Source: Pseudo-nitzschia pungens (taxonomy: Eukaryota; Bacillariophyta; Bacillariophyceae; Bacillariales; Bacillariaceae). Taken from it: a stretch of 64,000 nt of DNA. The stretch is from assembly GCA_037355855.1 (NCBI GenBank), contig CM074764.1:2852001-2916000 (forward strand), read 5' to 3'. The notes beneath the pieces were generated by a model. That model was not told the origin of the DNA. It did not search any database and saw nothing but the letters and a program-made list of their open reading frames with translations. Positions 27,609 through 35,976 of the stretch are shown piece by piece. The first letter of the stretch is position 1; every line of letters starts with the position of its first letter. Both the position numbers and the translations under genes were made by a program.

Positions 27609-27798
27609 TGCCATACCCCGGGTCTACTAGTGATTAGAAAGTAGTAGTGATATGCAAATTGTGAGCCCTATTGATTAGTCTATTTGCTACTGTTCTAAGA
27701 GCCCTCCGAATCAGCGATTCTGTTGGCTCGCTGATTCTTTTATCCTTATTCTTAATCCAGTCCCGAGTGTACTCGCGATTGTATTCTGGCGCACGGCA
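27609..27798 (-). repeat. Gypsy LTR (inner of the pair)
   Basis: 190 bp; on the plus strand it starts TGCCATACCCCGGG and ends GCGCACGGCA. More diverged from the 185-bp LTRs elsewhere, for example in the CTATTTGCTACTGTTC region, so it belongs to an older subfamily also represented by the LTR at 27926. Confidence 0.8.
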
Positions 27799-27925
27799 AT
27801 ATCCTTCTCCCTGTTTTGCTTCTCTGTGCCTCCATTTTCTGGCAGTCTTTCGGTCTTGTCGGCGCCTTGTCCAATCGATCCCTTTCTGCTCATGGTCATC
27901 AGCACTCAGCTTGATTTTAAAATCA

Positions 27926-28113
27926 TGCCATACCCCGGGTCTACTAGTGATTAGAATAGTAGTGATATGCAAATTGTGAGCTCTATTGATTAGTCTATTT
28001 GCTACAGCTCTAAGAGCTCTTTGAATCGGCGATTCTGTCGACTCGCTGATTGTTTTTATCCTTATCCTTAATCCAATCCCGAGTGGAACTCGTGACTGTT
28101 CTGGTGCACGGCA
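27926..28113 (-). repeat. Gypsy LTR (outer of the pair)
   Basis: 188 bp, TGCCATACCCCGGG...GTGCACGGCA on the plus strand. Followed at 28114 by GTGTTACA, which equals the last 8 bases of a family-1 LTR, then by the family-1 leader. So this gypsy inserted at the very end of a family-1 LTR. Confidence 0.8.
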
Positions 28114-28513
28114 GTGTTACACAGTAATTACGGTCCGCTTTCACGTAGGAACAGTAGTAGAATTCAGTTCTGAACTCTCGAAACAACAAACTATCGATAA
28201 CCTCAAGAAGAACAATGGTGTTCTCGCAAAATAGATCTAATCAACTAGTTTTTTCAATCCCCCTCTAGGTGAGTCAATAGCAGCCAATGACGACAGTCAA
28301 AGGGGTTTCAGTAATCTCTATACTGTGAGTCATTTTTTTGGTAAGCAAGGGGTTAAGGCTCTTTTTTTTGGTATGCATCCCTTAATTTCCACTTATCTCT
28401 GTTACTTTGCGCTAATAATTTCTAAAATCAATTGTTAGGGGATCCGTAGTATCATTTAGTTGCAGTGTGGTTCTAAAACTGCAGATGTGCGCATTTTTTT
28501 CATCAATCGTAAC
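28114..28513 (+). other. Family-1 LTR end and leader remnant, then unclassified sequence
   Basis: 28114-28225 reads GTGTTACA-CAGTAATTACGG... and matches the LTR end and leader after 24080 (TTCAGTTCTGAACTCTCGAAACAAC like TCAGTACTGAATTCAAAAGAATCGAAC). From about 28226 to 28513 I see no gene. A stretch near 28465-28500 (GGTTCTAAAACTGCAGATG) resembles, inverted, 33893-33935 on the other side of the LINE insertion. Confidence 0.5.
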
Positions 28514-28534
28514 TTCTAAACTACCCATCATACT

Positions 28535-29497
28535 TTCATGAAGTCTGTTGAATATCCCATGCCTGTCACTCAACTTGATGAAGCTACCTGGACTAAGATT
28601 CTTCACCCAGCTCTTGTTCCTGTGCTGAACAAAGCAGGGATGTCGCGAACATTTCCTAGACATGTATTCTTTGGTCCTTCCCTATATCAAGGCTTTGGTT
28701 TCATCCATCCATACCTCCTCCAAGAGTTTAGTCATATTGCCACTCTCTTTCAGGAATCTGTCAGGTCCTCGCAAACTGGTCGGATTCTCAGGCTAACTGC
28801 TGAGTCTCTCCGGCTTGAACTTGGCATTCCTCTCCATCTTGGTGTCACACCCTATCATCCTTTTGCTTCATACGTCACTCCTTGCTGGTACAAACATGTG
28901 TGGAAGTTTTTCTCTGTTCACCCTGTGCGCTTGGTTGAAGACTTCCCAAATCTTCCTCTGCTCCGTTCCAATGATTGTTATCTCATGCCAGCCTTTGTCA
29001 AAGCTGGCTTCAGAGGTGCTGACTTGTCCCTCTTGAATCACATTCGAATGTCCCTCAAGGCTATTTCCCTTGCTGATATTTGCACTCCAGATGGGACAAG
29101 GCTTACTCCCATGGCTTTCCAGCTGACATCCTCCAACCACTTAAGAGATCATCTTGACTGGCCTAGATGTCCTCCATCTTGGCCTCCAGCAGCTCAGCGC
29201 TTATGGGTCAAGGCTCTTCAGACCTGTTTTCTTCCCCCCTGTCCACCCCCAGCAGCCAGGGCATTGGCTCCTTCTTTTCACCTTGGGCATTGGCTCTCTG
29301 CCCAGACAGCTTCCCTTTGGCCTTGGTTTTTGTCTCCATCCACCAACAGATTTTTCTCCAAAACTTCTGCTGGTTGGAATGTGGGCACTTCCCTACGCAG
29401 GGGCCGATACAGAATCACTTCTGAAATCATTTCTGATAAACCAGCCTGTGCTGATGTGCTTGTCTGCCCTGTTATCTGTGGCCAAGTTGTACGTGGG
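28535..29497 (+). pseudogene. LINE ORF2 fragment (post-RT region)
   Basis: Open frame matching the stretch of ORF2 between RT and RNase H (QGFGFIHPYLLQEFSHIATL, LADICTPDG, SEIISDKPACADVLVCP). It runs on past 29497 into unrelated LTR-element sequence to 29800. Translation of this 5'-truncated copy is unlikely. Confidence 0.85.
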
Positions 29498-29577
29498 GAC
29501 GCATTGTTAGTCTGGAATTACATTGTTAATGCGCTCGCGATTTGCCGTATACTTTGTCCGGTCTTTTGTTTTGGGTG

Positions 29578-29904
29578 TTATTTGCAGCAGTCTACGGGAG
29601 TTAAGAATTTTGTAACTCCAGGGCACCTCTGTGGGTTTCGAATTCGGATTTTGTGGGATTGCTCCATTATTTTTTTGAGCTCCCTGTGGATTATTTGTTT
29701 GTCCGGAACAAGGTTGGCCTTGTTATTGCTGCTGTACCCTTTATTCTGTTTTGCGTCTGTACCCTTTATCGATATCGATATTGTCGATTCGATTGATTGA
29801 TTCTTTTGGCATAAGCGTCTGTACCCTTTGCAATTAGTTCGCATCCGAACCGATCTGCGTCCAGATCTTTTATTGCTGTGATTCTTCATTTGTTTAGTTG
29901 CCAT
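29578..29904 (-). CDS. Small basic ORF in the LTR fragment, unrecognised
   Basis: ATG at 29904, 108 codons, ending TPVDCCK. Rich in Lys, Arg, Asn and Gln (MATKQMKNHSNKRSGRRSV...). It overlaps the repeated AAAGGGTACAG motif. No family recognised and no second copy in the window to test conservation. It may be a chance frame in the element's non-coding part. Confidence 0.25.
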   Translation of the reverse strand: MATKQMKNHSNKRSGRRSVRMRTNCKGYRRLCQKNQSIESTISISIKGTDAKQNKGYSSNNKANLVPDKQIIHRELKKIMEQSHKIRIRNPQRCPGVTKFLTPVDCCK

Positions 29905-30121
29905 AACTGAATCTTTTTATTTTATTCGGTTGATTGTTGCCGTCACTTGTGGATCGGACTGAGCGCTTTGAGTTAGTGTTTATGTGCAACAGGGCTCATC
30001 TCTGTAGGGTCCTTCCCTCCTTTCTGGGGGCTCTCCTCTATGCGTCTTCCCAGTCAGCAGGGCTGAGCTGGCATCCAGGTCCAGGGGAGCTGGAGGCACA
30101 GTGCTGTATTGTTGTTTGGTA

Positions 30122-31231
30122 TTACCGGGCTGGGTAAGCCGGTGTGGTGATAGGTTGCCTTCGGAAGCGAGGCGTTTTGGGTTTGAAGATAATGGTACCT
30201 TCGATAGTTCTTTCAAGTGTTCCATCATGTTGGGCGCAGTATGATTCCATGGCGCGTTTCATGTGGGCTTGGAAGGATTCATTCGAAGCAGTGCTTCCAG
30301 TTTCATTGCTAGGAGTCGTAGCAGTGCTGTTGTTGCTGCTATTGCTCTTATTTCTTTTGGAATATCTGTTCCTTGGACATTCGGACCAGTCGTGGTTATG
30401 TCCTGGGATTCGGCAAGGGTTGTTGTATTTTCTTTTGCCACTGGATGGCTCTTGCTCTTGCTCTTCTTTGGATTCAGTGTCGCTGTCACTGTCGCTGTCG
30501 GAATTAGAGCTGTTGCTGTCAGCGTCTGAATCAGAGCTGTTGTTATTGTTATCGGGGTAGAGCGATTGCCATTTTGCTTGTCGCTTGAGGCAGCTCATAT
30601 GATCCACTATAAACTGTACAGTGGTATCGTCGTGGATTCCTTGGTGGATTAGACCATAGCTGTTGATCCATTTGCTTGGGAAGGTGTGGAGCAGAATGGT
30701 CTTGGCTTCTGTTGGTGATAGGTCAGTTCCATGTCCTTGGAGTCTTTTGGTATATTTGAAGAGAATTTGCATTCGGTCTGCATGTTCTTTGCATGAAACA
30801 TTGCTTGGTTTCTTCAGCGTTCGAAGGTATGTATGCATGATATCTTTGGCGTCTGTTGCATTGCAGAATTGCTTGATAAAGTCAATGATTGCTGCGTCAT
30901 GTCCTTCGGCGCTTTCTTCATATTGGAATTCATCTGGATCCAGGGGATCCTGTAGCATTTCATTCCATTTGGATTGAGTGTCTGTATTTAGACATCTGCT
31001 GAAGTAAGTAATGTAGTCGGTGGTTGGTAGTCCTAGGAGCTTTGCGGCGTTCCTGAAGGCTTCTTCAACAAATAGAAATTCCTCTAGTCCTCCTCTGTTG
31101 GTGAATAGAGGGATCTTCATGCTGTCGGTGTTCCCATTGGCATGTGTAATGGAGAGCTTGGTGAGTTTTGGCTTGCTCCTCTTGAAGGAAGGGATGCAAT
31201 TGATTGGAGGATCTCTGTAGAGGCCTGCCAT
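30122..31231 (-). CDS. Gag of LTR retrotransposon 1
   Basis: ATG at 31231, 369 codons. The N-terminal two thirds is a predicted capsid-like helical region shared with the Gag at 24201 (KPKLTKLSI, SMKIPLFTNRGGLEEF, TILLHTFPSKWINSY, QFIVDHMSCLKRQAK). Then comes a long Ser/Asp/Asn acidic stretch, and a zinc-knuckle-like CRIPGHNHDWSECPRN near residue 278, with C-X4-H-X7-C spacing rather than the classic CX2CX4HX4C. The C-terminus (IIFKPKTPRFRRQP) is basic. Packages element RNA by analogy. The frame is intact although pol is missing, so the copy is non-autonomous. Confidence 0.85.
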   Translation of the reverse strand: MAGLYRDPPINCIPSFKRSKPKLTKLSITHANGNTDSMKIPLFTNRGGLEEFLFVEEAFRNAAKLLGLPTTDYITYFSRCLNTDTQSKWNEMLQDPLDPDEFQYEESAEGHDAAIIDFIKQFCNATDAKDIMHTYLRTLKKPSNVSCKEHADRMQILFKYTKRLQGHGTDLSPTEAKTILLHTFPSKWINSYGLIHQGIHDDTTVQFIVDHMSCLKRQAKWQSLYPDNNNNSSDSDADSNSSNSDSDSDSDTESKEEQEQEPSSGKRKYNNPCRIPGHNHDWSECPRNRYSKRNKSNSSNNSTATTPSNETGSTASNESFQAHMKRAMESYCAQHDGTLERTIEGTIIFKPKTPRFRRQPITTPAYPAR

Positions 31232-31450
31232 GTTGATTCGGAGCGTTCCACCGATTCGAAGCGTTCGATTGTATCGGCGTTTTGTTCGTCGTAGTTCGCG
31301 TTCGATCGGTTGTAGATTTCGATCGACGTTGTTTCTTTTTTTGCTTGTCAGGGTATCGATGTACGCCTGTTGTTTAGGATAAAGGATGTTTCTTGGATTC
31401 AGTACTGAGTTGTTTCTGTTTCTACTTTAAAGCACAAACAGTAATTACTG

Positions 31451-31809
31451 TGTTATGGTCTAGAGTAGAAATACACGATAGGAGTATTTTAAAGATGAAA
31501 GGTTAATAAAATTGTGTTATAAAAGAGAATGGTTGAATACCTTACGAAATGGGAATGATTCCTTGAGTATGGAATGAATGATCGAACAATGATATTATTG
31601 TTCGTCCGGCATAATATCAATAATCGTTGAGTCACTTGAATCTTTGTTTATCTTGATATTTGAATATCCAATTAGTATTGGATTGCATGTGTATTCTTGT
31701 ATGTTGAATATTCAGTATATGTACATGAATATCCTACATATTGGAGTATATGCGGGATTCAATAATCATTTAGAGTCTCTCGTAGGGATGCCTACGCCAG
31801 CCCGTCACA
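31451..31809 (-). repeat. LTR of retrotransposon family 1
   Basis: 359 bp. Minus strand begins TGTGACGGGCTGGCGTAGG and ends GACCATAACA. The palindrome CAGTAATTACTG lies directly inside at 31439-31450. Followed on the right by GTTGGGTCCTCTGCC, the continuation of the LINE. Confidence 0.85.
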
Positions 31810-33453
31810 GTTGGGTCCTCTGCCTTTGTTTCTGAACCTCCTGACATGGATCCTCTGGAGTACAATCCATTTGATTCTCTTCCAGCCTCCCCTGCAGATG
31901 CCTTTGATGCACTCTGTGAGTCTCCAAGAGTACTTCTCCACAAAATTTCCCTACCACAGGCTGGCTGTCAGCACCTTGTTGATGCTATTCAGAGTGGTAC
32001 TGCCAGTGCTGTCTGTGATGGTTCTTTTGATCCGGATCTTCTCAGAGGAACTTCTGCTTTCATTATGTCACCCAATACCTCCACCAAGTCTGCTTCATTG
32101 TTCCTCACTGGCTGTAATTTTGTCAGTGGATCCCCTGAGGATCAGTCATCCTATAGGAGTGAACTGGCAGGCATCATTGGGGTTCTCACCTGTTGCACTG
32201 CTCTGGTGAGTCTTTTTGATATTGCCTCTGGCTCTATCACCATTGCCCTTGATGGTGACACAGCTCTCAAACAGGCTCAGGGATCTTGGCCATTGGTTAT
32301 TTCCCAGAAGTCTTTTGATTATGTCTATGTCATCAGAAACATGATTTCTGCCCTGCCAATCTCTGTGCACTTTCAGTGGGTTCAGGGACATCAATCTGGA
32401 TTCTTTCTTGATTGGTGGGCACTTCACAATCATCAGGTTGACAGCATGGCCAAGGCGTTTCTCTCTGTCCATAGAGCTTCTGCCCATCACTACCCCAGGC
32501 TTGTTTGTGAGCCTTGGGCTTTTTCTCTCAATGGATGCAAGTGCTCAAGGTTTGATCAGAATGCTTTGCATGTTGCTATTTCTGGTCATGATATCCCCAT
32601 TCCACAACCTGTTTTGAGTTCCATCCATTGGTGTGCCCATCAGTCTGCTTTCAAACGTCTCCCTCCTGGCATGCAAAGGTGGTTTGTCAAGTTTGCTCCT
32701 GGCTGCATTGGTGTTGGCAACCAACTACTTCACTACCAGTATCAGGATCACTCCAGGTGCCCATTGTGTGATGCAGACAACGAGAAGGTTTCTCATGTGC
32801 TCTCCTGCAAGGATCCTGGGGCTGTCAAGCACAGTGTGTCTGCTTTCAAGGGACCCCTGCAGCAGAGGCTTGAAGTTGAGCAGACTGATCCATCATTGGT
32901 TGTTGCCATTGTGGATCTTCTCACCAGAGTTCGGAAGGGCCAGAGAATTTATCCATCTTCCTACTCCCTTGCAATTGCTTCTGCTGTCAGGGCACAGAGG
33001 ACTATTGGTTGGCACAACTGGCTCCTTGGTAGGTGGTCTCCTCTCTGGTATCAAATCCAGGCTGACTACTACTCCCACATTGGAAGCAAGCGCTCTCCCA
33101 AACGTTGGGCTACAGCTATCATCCATCAGTTCTTTCTTACCTCCTGGGATCTCTGGACCTATAGGAATGAACGACTCCATGGTCCTGGGGGAACCCTTGA
33201 TGCTGAACAACACCAATCTCTTGATGCTTCCATCTCCTCTGAATTGGCCATTGGTGCAGCTGGTGCACTCCCCCAGTCACACTCCCTTCTACGAACACCT
33301 TTCCAAGTCCTACAAGGTTACACCCTGACTGCCAAGAGGCAGTGGCTTGCAACCATTCACCTTGCCAGGAAGCAGTATGCAGCACCTGTCCAACCTGTGC
33401 AGCCATACCAACGAGAGGCTGCTCTCCTAAGAGCCTGGCTTACTGGACCTTAG
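31810..33453 (+). pseudogene. LINE ORF2 C-terminal part (RNase H, zinc knuckle)
   Basis: Open frame from the LTR edge to the TAG at 33451-33453. Carries CDGSFDPD, SELAG, DGDTALKQA, VQGHQ and CPLCDADNEKVSHVLSC. About ten residues (PPLLxYWQTH) are missing after VAISG near 32586. The 3' UTR follows to 33757. No start codon of its own; a 5'-truncated passenger copy. Confidence 0.85.
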
Positions 33454-33773
33454 GGTTGATTCCACTTTGTACCTTGGTTTTGTCTTCTGTTCCTGCTTCT
33501 CATCCTGTCCCCTACCTTTTGATACTGGTTCTTATCCCATTATCTTCCTTCCCATCTCATTTTCTCTCAAGTCCCTATTTTGTGGGACTTGTTTTGTTCC
33601 TTTCCCTGTCTGATGTTCAAGGTTTGTTTGAAAAATTTGTCGTTCTACCACTTGGGGTCCTGACTCTCTGATGGAGGCGACGTTAAAGTCTGGTTACAGA
33701 CTGAGTAATTTAGTTTCACCTTTGGTGGTTAAAGTTATTTAAATACGTATATTATTATTCTAAACTACCCATC

Positions 33774-35130
33774 CAATAGCAAGAAGTAATGGTTTGTTAG
33801 AAAGCTCTTACTCTCCTCTTTCCATAGGTATATGGTTCTATAGACTTCAGAGCTTGTCTTCTTGTTGCAAATAGTCAACTAAGTTTACACATGAATTTTT
33901 CAAAAATGCACATTAGCGCATTTTTAGGACCACCACGCATTTACTAGTAATGACTAGTTGGATTCAAATTTGATTCAATAAGTTGGGTTCTATTTTTTTC
34001 TCGGAAGGAACGTCTTTCCAAAATTGAGTAAAATTTGACTAAGATTTAGCAGGATCAGTATTCAATAAAAAAGGGTGAAATAGGACTCATCAGATCAAAA
34101 ATAAACTGATGTTTGACTAAATTGAGTAAAACAAGACTCGTCATTAAACTGTTATTTGACTAATACGATCAGGAATAATGGATGGTCCTAAAACAACTGT
34201 TTCACAGGAACAAACCCACACGGATTACAAATACCGGTAAACCTTAGGTTTCACGCGTGGCTCGAGCAACTCGAAGGTTATTATAAAAAATAAAAACGTT
34301 CACCACCGTTGAAATTCTTTCGTCTGTCCATCAATGCCATTTTCGATGAAAGAGAATTTCTTTCGTGTTTCTTGTTGTTGACATCGAATTCAAAAGTGAT
34401 CGTATGATATTTTTTTATTTTTTTTTCTCATCTGTTCCGCAGGGCCCAGCTATGATGCTTGAAGTTAGGCGTGACTGAATCGAAGTAAGGTTAGCTGTAT
34501 TGTGATCAATCAATTATCAACATTAACAAAGTATGAGCAGAAACTGGTACGTCGGTACCAGGTTGTGTACCGTACAAAACATGATGTCATGCATGACTTT
34601 GAAACCAATGACGTACAAAAGTACGCAACTGTGGGACAGAAGAAACAATAAATAAAAAATGATCAGAACAGAACAACAGTGTCATCCGGACTGAATAAGT
34701 ATGAGAAATGTATCAGATTTAGAATGAGAACATTGAAAATTGATCACTCAAAACCAAGTTGCTGTGACAAACAATAACAACAATAACTAATGAAAAATAT
34801 AGTGTGACGTAGAAGTAACAAACATCGGCAAATGTATTAATCTTTCTTTCACATTGTACGGTACCTGAATTCTGAAAGACTTGGTTACCGTTCATCGCAA
34901 AGATTGTGGAATGTCCAAACCATTGGTTATCGCAATACAAGATAAATTACAGCGAGAAAGATACCTATAACCGTTTGCTCCCAACAATTAAAATACGCCG
35001 TCAAAACGAGCCGAAACTTCGAAAACGAGCTGGCTTTCGTCAATAGGAACACAAACGACGCCAATCTTTTCAAAAAATCCTCAGACAAACGTTCTGAAAA
35101 GTTAATCTCAGACGTGTAGCACGGACAATC
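33774..35130. other. Intergenic, no gene seen
   Basis: AT-rich. Contains a direct repeat of about 30 bases with GACTC-TCA and AACTG-TTTGACTAA near 34085-34125 and 34134-34165. Also a cluster of GTAC-containing motifs (GTCGGTACCAG, GTGTACCGTAC) near 34550-34575. The last 150 bases would hold the promoter of the DUF4116 gene; no clear TATA box. Confidence 0.6.
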
Positions 35131-35976
35131 ATGGTTCCCATTAACCCCGGAAACGAGGAACAAACAGTGATTACAGACGAAATGGTCATGTGCGCGATTA
35201 CGTACAACCCGAATCTGTTGCGACACGCATCCTATGAAATGAAGAATAACAAGCGGGTCGTCATGACGGCGGTAACAAATAACGGCGGCGCGTTGAGATA
35301 TGCATCAGATGAACTAAAGAACACCGAGCCAATAGTGCTGGCTGCAGTGACACAGAACGATCGAGCCTTAAGCTTTGCATCCGATCAAATGAAGAACAAT
35401 CAAAAGGTTGTGATGGCTGCGGCGGCACAGCACGGCCGAGCCCTCATATATGCAAGAAAGGAACTGAAGAAGAATGAGCGGTTTCTCAGTGCCCTGGTAG
35501 CAGAGAATTTCATCGCCCTGGCGTATGCACCGAGGGAAATGAGAAACAACGAAAGGATTGCAATGGCTGCTATGGGTGCACGGAATGTGGAACAGTACCG
35601 TGGTGGTGGATACGAAAGTCCCCTGCGATACGTGTCCAGAGAGCTCCAGAATAACGAGCGGGTGGTTATGGCCGCTGTCACTCGCGATGGATGTGCCTTG
35701 CGTTGGGCTTCCGAAGCGCTCCGGAACAATGATCAAATCGTAATGGCCGCTGTTGCAGAAAACGGCCGTGCGCTGGAATGGGCATCCGAAAAGCCTCGGA
35801 CCAACGATCACATCGTGAGGGCTGCCTTAGCAAACTACGGCCTTGCCCTAGAATGGGCTTCCAGTCGGCACAAGAACGATCTTGGTCTGGTCTTGACCGC
35901 TCTGAGACAAAACCCACGGGCACGAAAATTTGTCTCCCGAGACTTTCTCGTAGTCTCCTTGGCCCAGGGCGACTAG
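35131..35976 (+). CDS. DUF4116-type repeat protein
   Basis: Single-exon frame of 281 codons from ATG 35131 to the TAG ending at 35976. Almost the whole protein is a ~25-residue repeat of the type (R/K)NN-x-x-V-V-M-A-A-V-x-x-x-G-x-A-L-x-(Y/W)-A-S-(D/E), about ten units, for example NNKRVVMTAV...ALRYASDEL and NNDQIVMAAV...ALEWASEK. This is the DUF4116 signature, common in protists and giant-virus-like genes. Units predict as helix pairs forming a solenoid, so a scaffold or binding role is plausible; the molecular function is unknown. One unit (near residue 150) is expanded by an Arg/Gly-rich insertion. No signal peptide or membrane segment. Confidence 0.85.
   Translation: MVPINPGNEEQTVITDEMVMCAITYNPNLLRHASYEMKNNKRVVMTAVTNNGGALRYASDELKNTEPIVLAAVTQNDRALSFASDQMKNNQKVVMAAAAQHGRALIYARKELKKNERFLSALVAENFIALAYAPREMRNNERIAMAAMGARNVEQYRGGGYESPLRYVSRELQNNERVVMAAVTRDGCALRWASEALRNNDQIVMAAVAENGRALEWASEKPRTNDHIVRAALANYGLALEWASSRHKNDLGLVLTALRQNPRARKFVSRDFLVVSLAQGD

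Larger units (their letters stand above)
26611..28113 (-). mobile_element. Gypsy 5' end: duplicated LTR, leader and gag start
   Basis: Minus-strand order from right: LTR (27926-28113), 127 bp of leader (27799-27925), second LTR (27609-27798), full ~745-bp leader (26865-27608), then the gag start (26611-26864), cut by the plus-strand gypsy insertion. Both LTRs are followed by the same palindrome TGATTTTAAAATCA (27595-27608 and 27912-27925). Best explained by one gypsy inserting in the leader of another in the same orientation. Confidence 0.75.
29498..31809 (-). mobile_element. LTR retrotransposon 1 copy, 3' part missing
   Basis: Minus-strand element: LTR 31451-31809, leader 31232-31450, gag 30122-31231, then about 620 bp without pol motifs up to the LINE boundary near 29497. 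No second LTR is found at the left end, so the element is truncated or rearranged. Flanks GTGGG (left) and GTTGG (right) could be an imperfect 5-bp duplication. Within 29498-30121 the sequence AAAGGGTACAG (minus strand) occurs three times (near 29735, 29765 and 29825). Confidence 0.75.
28530..33757 (+). mobile_element. LINE copy S, 5'-truncated, with 16-bp target duplication
   Basis: Direct repeat TTCTAAACTACCCATC at 28514-28529 and 33758-33773 brackets the copy, the mark of target-primed insertion. LINE sequence starts near 28535 in ORF2 (reading MKSVEYPMPV) and ends with the usual two hairpins and ATT tail. A fragment of LTR family 1 (about 29498-31809) interrupts it between codons for CGQVV and GSSAFVSEPP. 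Confidence 0.9.
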
